From positions 1 through 21,284 of the forward strand of contig CBDUWQ010000046.1 in NCBI GenBank assembly GCA_965370965.1: 21,284 nucleotides of DNA. The letters run 5' to 3'. Below, one piece after another: positions 15,794 to 21,284 of the stretch. How positions within the stretch are numbered: position 1 is the stretch's first letter; the number at the start of each line of letters is the position of its first letter. The DNA comes from GH45 sp965370965 (GTDB lineage: Bacteria > Bacteroidota > Bacteroidia > Bacteroidales > SZUA-534). A program made the translations under genes and the position numbers. Under the pieces are notes generated by a model. That model was not told the origin of the DNA. It did not search any database and worked only from the letters and a program-made list of their open reading frames with translations.

Positions 15794-18700
15794 ATGAAAT
15801 ATTTAATATTAGCATTTTCAATATTATGGAGCGAAATAGTTTTTTGTCAAATCTCGGTAGGGTTTACCTCTTCCGATTCCGTAGGTTGTAATTCACTGAT
15901 AGTTCAATTTAATAATACTTCACAAGGAGATGGTGATATTTCGTATAAATGGAATTTTGGAAATGGTACTACATCTACAATGGTAAATCCGCAAGTAGTA
16001 TATAATCAGATTGGTAGTTTTTCCGTAACGTTAATTGCTAATAAACAACAATATAGTGACACATTAATTAAAGAAAACTATATTAACATATATAGAAATC
16101 CTGAAATTAAAGAAATTATTGCAACATCAGAAATAGGATGCTTGCCTTTGACAACAGAACTTTCAGCAATTATTGAAATAGGCAATGCTCCCATTAGTAC
16201 AATGATATGGGATTTTGGTGATGGAAACTCCAGTACTCAAAATCAACCCGAATACACTTTTCTTGAAGATGGGAAATTTACAATTTCTCTTTTTGTTTTT
16301 GATACCAATAAATGCGAAAGCAATTTTAGTCATCAAGAGTTTATAACAACTATAGCTAAGCCAATAATAAATTTTACTTCAATACAAAATATTGCCTGCG
16401 TTGATACTCTTACTGTAAATTTTGAAAACACATCCTATGCATCTTCAGAGCTTTCATATTTTTGGGATTTTGGAGATAGTACTACATCAATACAGGAATT
16501 ACCCGCTAAGTTTTATAGTGGGTTTAATAATTATACTGTAAAACTTATTGGAACAGATATTTATGGGTGTATAGATTCACTTGTAAAACCAAATTATATA
16601 AGGTTGCAGGAGTTAAAAGCAGATATTATCCTTCTCGACAATTACTTATGCAAGCATGAGGTTTTAGAAATAATTAACAATACTTACGGCGCAAATAGCT
16701 ATAATTGGAGTTTTGGCGATAAAACAGAATCTATACTGAGAAATCCAATTAAACAATATCAAGATACAGGTATATTTGAAATAGAATATATTGCATCTTT
16801 TGAAAATTATTGTTCTGACACATTAGTTTTATATATTTATATTGATCCTGTTACAGCTAAATTTGAATCAGATAATAATTATGGTTGTGAGTTCCCATTT
16901 ACTGTTCAATATATCGATAGTTCAATAAATGCAAATAATTGGCATTGGATTTTTGAAAATGGGACTCAATCTACCCAACAACATCCAAAAGTTAATTATA
17001 TAGTAACAGAAATGTTAAATGCCAAAAGAAACCTATACTTAACCGACACCTTAATTGCAGAAAGTATTATGCATTGTAAAGATACATTTGTGATTGATAG
17101 TAATGTGCATTTGCATTATCCTAGTATTTATTTTACTCCTAACGATTCAAATACATATAAACCTTTGTTTTCAGGGTGTGTGCCAATTACTGTTGATTTT
17201 CAAAATAAAAGTGAAAACTATTTTGATAACGATCCTTTTATACAGTGGGAATGGAACTTTGGTGATACTACTTTTTCTCATCAAAATAATCCGGTTCATG
17301 AATATAATTATACTGGAGAATATACGGTTGAGCTAACAGTTACCAACCGGTCAGGATGTATGAACAGTTATAATGCAATATTGCTGGCTGGTTCACCTCA
17401 AAATGCAAAATTTAATTACTCAGGTAATACTGTTATTTGTGGCTCTGAATTAACCTCATTCAACAATGAATCAAACGATGAATTACTTATAGATAAATGG
17501 AAATGGAAATTCTCAGAAGGGAGTAATTTAGAAGGTAAAAATCCTGAAATTCATTTTATGGATACAGGATATATTAGCGGTAATCTATCTGTATTTTATA
17601 ATGATTGCGAAGGTTCAACATATCAACTTGACAGTTTTGTGTATATAAACGGTCCTGCCGGTAATTATCAAAGATCTTCAATTTGTACAGAACCATTGAA
17701 ATATTATTTTGAATCAAATATTAATGGTGCTGATTTTTGGTATTATGATTTTGGTGATAACTGTTTTGATTCAACACAAGTTTTAAATATAAATCATGAA
17801 TATGTCAATACAGGGGATTACAACTCATCATTAAAAGCTAATAATGAAGAAAATGAGTGTAGCTTGTATGTTGAAAAAAAAATTCAAGTAAGGCAGCTAA
17901 ATATTGATTATGAATACTATCCTGAAAATATATGTCCTGGGGATACTGTATTTTTTAATCCCAAAAATAGTTATGATAACACTTACTTTGTAAATGAAAA
18001 TAAACTTGGATTGTATTTTTGGGATTTTGGAGACAACTCAGATAAAGAGATGGGATTTGAAATACACAATCATATATTTGAGAATTCGGGAGATTACAAC
18101 GTTACATTAAAAATAAAAGATGCCAATAGTTGTGAACAAAATTTAACACAAACAATTAAGGTTTATGGGGTTAATGCCAATTTTTCATATTCTGATACAA
18201 TTGGTTGCGCTCCTTTTAGAATTGACTTTTTTGATACATCAGTATCAGATACCACGCTTAATAATTGGTATTGGCAGTTTAGCAATGGTAGTATCGATAC
18301 TAATAAAAATAATAATCAAACATTTTTACAAGACGGTAGTTATACCGTAACACTAATTGTTACTGATATAATAGGGTGTTCCGATACTGTTATAAAGCAA
18401 AACGCTATTTATTCCTCTAATCCAATTCCCAAATTTAAAGCTGTAAAGGTTAAAAATTGTTTTAACGATACGGTTGTATTTCAGAACCTTTCAACGGGTA
18501 GTTTACTCAAAAGTTTTCAATGGACTTTTGGAAATGGGGAAACATCTTATGAGTTTGAACCAAAAATTGCTTATTCAGATACTGGTTTCTTTGATATATC
18601 CCTTTTGATTATTGATTCTTTGGGTTGTGATTCTCAATTAGTAAAAGCTGAATATTTATATATTCAACCAAATCCTATTGCTAATTTTACTGCCAATATT

Positions 18701-20155
18701 TTTTCCTCATCATGTTATCCTAAGGTAATTGGCTTTAACGGTGCATCGGTTTCAAACGATATTAAATATAGATATTGGGATTTTGGTGATAATGAGGTAA
18801 ATACAAATAATGCATCACCCTACCATACTTACCAATTACCAGGCACTTTTGATGTTAAATTAAAAGTAGAAACTACCATTGGATGTACCGATTCCATAAT
18901 AAAATCTGATTTAATCAACATAGGAGGTCCTCATGCTGATATTGTTGCTCCGGATACAGCCTGTATAAATACACCTATTAAAATATCATTTGATAACCCA
19001 TTAAATATTGATAATTTTATTTGGACTTTAGATGATGGCTCAACATTTACCTCAGATTATTTTACTAAAGAATATGATGCTTTTGGTATAAAAAAAGTCT
19101 ATTTATGGCTTGAAAGCGATAGCTTAGGAACATGTAATAAAATGTTTGTAGATTCTATTAATATACCTGTTTTAATGGCCAATTATAGTTTGTCTGATAC
19201 TGCCCAATGTATTCCATTAACAACCAATGCCACTAATTTATCAATAGGCGCAAATAAATTCCAATGGTTTAAAAACAATATTTTAATGAGTACAGCCCCC
19301 GATATTGAGCTTTATCTAACTGAATTAGGCACACATTCGCTTATGTTAATTGCTTTAAACAGTACTGGATGCAAAGATTCTATTTCAGAAAAGATAGTTG
19401 TTTACCCATTGCCAAGAGTAATCTTTTCTGATGATTCATTAATCTGTCAATATGATTCAATTTGGCTTAATGCATCTGGAGGAATCAATTATTTTTGGTT
19501 TGAAGGTAACGAATTAATAGATTCAATGATATCAAGTATAAATATTAGCCCACGTAGGAGTACACAGTACAAAATTAAGGTAGTTGATGAAAATACTTGT
19601 ATAAATTTCGATTCTGTATATATTACAGTACAACCAAAACCAATTGTTAATGTGTTAAATAATGATACAACTTTAATTATTGGAGAAGAGATAGAATTAA
19701 AAGCTATATATTCAGATGGGGATAATATTGAATGGGAACCTTTAGATTATTTAAGCTGTATTAATTGTGAAAAAGCTTATGCTTTGCCCCTTAAAACAAC
19801 AAATTATAAATTTAAGGTAAGCGATAGAAACAACTGCTTTTTAATTTCCGATTCGGTTTTTATTAAAGTTGATGCTAAGTATTCGTTAGATGTACCCTCA
19901 TCTTTTTCTCCTAATGGAGATGGTATAAACGATATATTATATATAAAAGGGTGGGGTATTAAGGAACTTATTGAATTTAAAATTTATAGTATGATGGGTA
20001 GAATTGTATTTGAAACAAACGAAATTAATGAGGGGTGGGATGGAAATTCTCATATAGGAAACCAACCTGAAGGAATGTATATCTATAAAGCCAATGTAAT
20101 TTCATACGATAATATAACACGCTCAAAACAAGGGTATATTTATTTGATAAAATAA
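15794..20155 (+). CDS. Large PKD-repeat surface adhesin with type B T9SS (gliding motility-type) C-terminal domain
   Basis: A 1453-residue secreted repeat protein. Residues 1-18 form a signal peptide (MKYLILAF...IVFC, then Q19). Thirteen PKD-like repeats follow, marked by WDFGDG-type motifs at about residues 53, 139, 224, 305, 385, 487, 571, 651, 743, 827, 910, 995 and 1077, spaced 80-102 residues. Most repeats open with a cysteine (GC..P..V.F) and close with another (GC.D), suggesting one disulfide per domain. Residues about 1130-1365 are further Ig-like domains without the motif. The end, from VPSSFSPNGDGIND (about 1367-1380) to the C-terminus, is the type B/CHU_C T9SS sorting domain seen on gliding-associated proteins. 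The ATG at 15794 gives a clean signal peptide 19 bases after the PorP/SprF stop. A GTG at 15761 would add 11 residues and overlap that gene by 14 bases. Likely role: adhesion or surface structure, exported by T9SS with its PorP/SprF partner. Confidence 0.93.
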   Translation: MKYLILAFSILWSEIVFCQISVGFTSSDSVGCNSLIVQFNNTSQGDGDISYKWNFGNGTTSTMVNPQVVYNQIGSFSVTLIANKQQYSDTLIKENYINIYRNPEIKEIIATSEIGCLPLTTELSAIIEIGNAPISTMIWDFGDGNSSTQNQPEYTFLEDGKFTISLFVFDTNKCESNFSHQEFITTIAKPIINFTSIQNIACVDTLTVNFENTSYASSELSYFWDFGDSTTSIQELPAKFYSGFNNYTVKLIGTDIYGCIDSLVKPNYIRLQELKADIILLDNYLCKHEVLEIINNTYGANSYNWSFGDKTESILRNPIKQYQDTGIFEIEYIASFENYCSDTLVLYIYIDPVTAKFESDNNYGCEFPFTVQYIDSSINANNWHWIFENGTQSTQQHPKVNYIVTEMLNAKRNLYLTDTLIAESIMHCKDTFVIDSNVHLHYPSIYFTPNDSNTYKPLFSGCVPITVDFQNKSENYFDNDPFIQWEWNFGDTTFSHQNNPVHEYNYTGEYTVELTVTNRSGCMNSYNAILLAGSPQNAKFNYSGNTVICGSELTSFNNESNDELLIDKWKWKFSEGSNLEGKNPEIHFMDTGYISGNLSVFYNDCEGSTYQLDSFVYINGPAGNYQRSSICTEPLKYYFESNINGADFWYYDFGDNCFDSTQVLNINHEYVNTGDYNSSLKANNEENECSLYVEKKIQVRQLNIDYEYYPENICPGDTVFFNPKNSYDNTYFVNENKLGLYFWDFGDNSDKEMGFEIHNHIFENSGDYNVTLKIKDANSCEQNLTQTIKVYGVNANFSYSDTIGCAPFRIDFFDTSVSDTTLNNWYWQFSNGSIDTNKNNNQTFLQDGSYTVTLIVTDIIGCSDTVIKQNAIYSSNPIPKFKAVKVKNCFNDTVVFQNLSTGSLLKSFQWTFGNGETSYEFEPKIAYSDTGFFDISLLIIDSLGCDSQLVKAEYLYIQPNPIANFTANIFSSSCYPKVIGFNGASVSNDIKYRYWDFGDNEVNTNNASPYHTYQLPGTFDVKLKVETTIGCTDSIIKSDLINIGGPHADIVAPDTACINTPIKISFDNPLNIDNFIWTLDDGSTFTSDYFTKEYDAFGIKKVYLWLESDSLGTCNKMFVDSINIPVLMANYSLSDTAQCIPLTTNATNLSIGANKFQWFKNNILMSTAPDIELYLTELGTHSLMLIALNSTGCKDSISEKIVVYPLPRVIFSDDSLICQYDSIWLNASGGINYFWFEGNELIDSMISSINISPRRSTQYKIKVVDENTCINFDSVYITVQPKPIVNVLNNDTTLIIGEEIELKAIYSDGDNIEWEPLDYLSCINCEKAYALPLKTTNYKFKVSDRNNCFLISDSVFIKVDAKYSLDVPSSFSPNGDGINDILYIKGWGIKELIEFKIYSMMGRIVFETNEINEGWDGNSHIGNQPEGMYIYKANVISYDNITRSKQGYIYLIK

Positions 20156-20194
20156 TGTGTTAAGAGTGTTTAAAATTATATGCTATAAAGGAAA

Positions 20195-20680
20195 TTAATC
20201 AAAACCCAAATCTTTTCTTTTATTATATTCAATCAAAACTCCGACACAACCAAATCGTTTTTTATATGATTGCTCTTCTACAGGAATATCTCCATCAGGA
20301 ACAATAACTTCAATGATAAGATTCTTGGTTTTTTTTACATAAAACATCTTATCAAGATAATTATCATCTTTAATAGAACTATCATAAAGAATAGTCCTAT
20401 TTGTATTATCTTCTCTTATTCTAAAATATATTCCTTTCAAATATCTATCTGCACAAAGGCTAACTCTATATTCAAACCCATTGTAGGTAGTTATTTTAAA
20501 AAGTGACTTTTGACCCTTCTCAAATAATGCATTTTTCGATTGTCCACTATATTTAAATGGTTTGCCAAAATTATCGCAATTATTATTTATATAATTCGTG
20601 CACTTTTTTTGGCTATACCCAGTTTCGATAAATAATAAAGATATAATTACAGTAATTCCGATTACAAATATATTTCTCAT
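20195..20680 (-). CDS. Small secreted cysteine-containing protein of unknown function
   Basis: A 161-residue protein with a signal peptide (MRNIFVIGITVIISLLFIETGYSQ, probable cleavage next to Q24), so exported to the periplasm or beyond. The mature part of about 137 residues has four or more cysteines (C27, a second in NNNCDN, one in SLCADR, one in RFGCVG) that could form two disulfides. It looks beta-rich, with alternating hydrophobic strands (YRVSLCADRYLKGIYFRIR, NLIIEVIVP). I do not recognise a named domain. It starts 3 bases after the stop of the upstream gene, so the two are almost certainly co-transcribed and perhaps translationally coupled. It is convergent with the adhesin gene across only 39 bases, in which I see no clear terminator. 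Confidence 0.8.
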   Translation of the reverse strand: MRNIFVIGITVIISLLFIETGYSQKKCTNYINNNCDNFGKPFKYSGQSKNALFEKGQKSLFKITTYNGFEYRVSLCADRYLKGIYFRIREDNTNRTILYDSSIKDDNYLDKMFYVKKTKNLIIEVIVPDGDIPVEEQSYKKRFGCVGVLIEYNKRKDLGFD

Positions 20681-20683
20681 GAG

Positions 20684-21284
20684 TTATTGAATTTTTATAT
20701 AGTTTTCACGAATATTTTGTATGGTTTTTTTTAGTTTCAAATAGTCTTTTTTACTAATTGATAGGGTGCTACCGCCACCTATAATCAATTTATTGTCAGA
20801 AGTTTCATCAATAGTTGTTTTGGTTTCAACTGATTTAATAGATGAGAAAACAGAATTTAAATTAACTAAGTCTTTAATTATATCATTACTGTTTTTTTGT
20901 TGTTTAGCAAATTCAGTAATATTACTGACTACATATCTTTGACTTATTATTTTATTAAGCAATTCATTGTCTTCACTATACTCTGGTATATACTGTATTG
21001 TTAAAAAAAGGCTCTCAAATAATGCTCCAGATGATATTAAAGAGAGTAAGTCTTCTTGTTCATTCTCAACTAAATAATCAACAATATTTTTATAAGCATC
21101 TCCAGCAATAACCACTAACGAATCAGAATTCCCCATATTATCACTTATTCTATCAATTAATGGTTTATTAAAAGCTGATGATATTTTTAATTCTTCACAT
21201 AGGCTGTGTATTGATAAAAAATAATCAAGCGATGCCTCTTCTTGCTCAAACATAGTAATATATGCTAAATCAGATATATATATC
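20684..21284 (-). CDS. Uncharacterised conserved Bacteroidota protein, 5'-truncated by the window edge
   Basis: The frame stays open from the stop at 20684 to the window end, reading IYISDLAYITMFEQEEASLD before and across the ATG at 21251-21253. That ATG is therefore probably internal and the gene continues beyond the window. About 200 residues are visible. They are mostly alpha-helical and acidic, with no catalytic motif I recognise. The pattern (SDLAY..MFEQ...LDYF..I..LC.EL.ISSAF then a GALFESLFL block) resembles, from memory, a widespread uncharacterised Bacteroidota envelope protein often annotated as hypothetical or as a lipoprotein. A signal peptide, if any, lies outside the window. It is followed 3 bases later by the small secreted protein gene. 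Confidence 0.78.
   Translation of the reverse strand, partial: IYISDLAYITMFEQEEASLDYFLSIHSLCEELKISSAFNKPLIDRISDNMGNSDSLVVIAGDAYKNIVDYLVENEQEDLLSLISSGALFESLFLTIQYIPEYSEDNELLNKIISQRYVVSNITEFAKQQKNSNDIIKDLVNLNSVFSSIKSVETKTTIDETSDNKLIIGGGSTLSISKKDYLKLKKTIQNIRENYIKIQ

Noticed and set aside
15950..19030. CRISPR-like or recent tandem DNA repeat array
   Set aside because: The periodicity is at protein level only (PKD domains); nucleotide identity between repeats is low and there are no spacers.
21251..21253. ATG as the true start of the last gene
   Set aside because: The frame remains open upstream to the window edge with plausible coding sequence, so the gene is better treated as truncated.

Overview
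The window looks like chromosomal DNA from a member of the Bacteroidota, probably Bacteroidales or a close relative. The evidence is low G+C, Bacteroidota-type promoters (TAnnTTTG at -7), mostly weak or absent Shine-Dalgarno sites, signal peptides ending in ...SQ/...AQ, and type IX secretion system (T9SS) proteins. No tRNA, rRNA, CRISPR array, transposase or integrase is visible.

Left block (about 1-4850, + strand): a bifunctional RelA/SpoT (p)ppGpp enzyme, a Fur-family metalloregulator and adenylosuccinate synthase (purA). A 328-base gap with a nested inverted-repeat (possible RNA) structure lies between fur and purA. A strong, probably bidirectional terminator closes the block. (p)ppGpp is known to inhibit PurA in other bacteria, so the linkage makes physiological sense.

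Middle block (about 4923-11688, - strand; transcription order from high to low coordinates): a secreted dipeptidyl-peptidase IV-type S9 peptidase, a FadL/OmpP1-like outer-membrane protein interrupted by an in-frame TAG, the cytosolic M20 dipeptidase PepD, and an MFS carrier with a loop motif like that of MFSD1, a eukaryotic lysosomal dipeptide carrier. Together they read as a peptide-to-dipeptide utilisation route: dipeptides released in the envelope, carried across the membranes and hydrolysed inside.

Right block (about 12175-20155): a T9SS/gliding-type surface module. A PorE-like protein (TPR, beta-propeller, CRD-like, OmpA domains; TTG start) is encoded on the - strand. It is divergent from a PorP/SprF-family outer-membrane protein and a 1453-residue PKD-repeat adhesin with the type B (CHU_C) T9SS sorting domain. 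The divergent region carries a consensus promoter for the PorE-like gene, a probable promoter for the PorP/SprF gene, and two hairpins.

Right end (20195-21284, - strand): a small secreted cysteine-containing protein of unknown function, and an uncharacterised gene that stays open to the window edge and so is 5'-truncated here. I see no clear evidence of an entirely new system. The best leads are the dipeptide module, the adhesin module with its odd PorP/SprF N-terminus and 5' hairpin, the fur-purA structured intergenic region, and the nonsense codon in the FadL-like gene.
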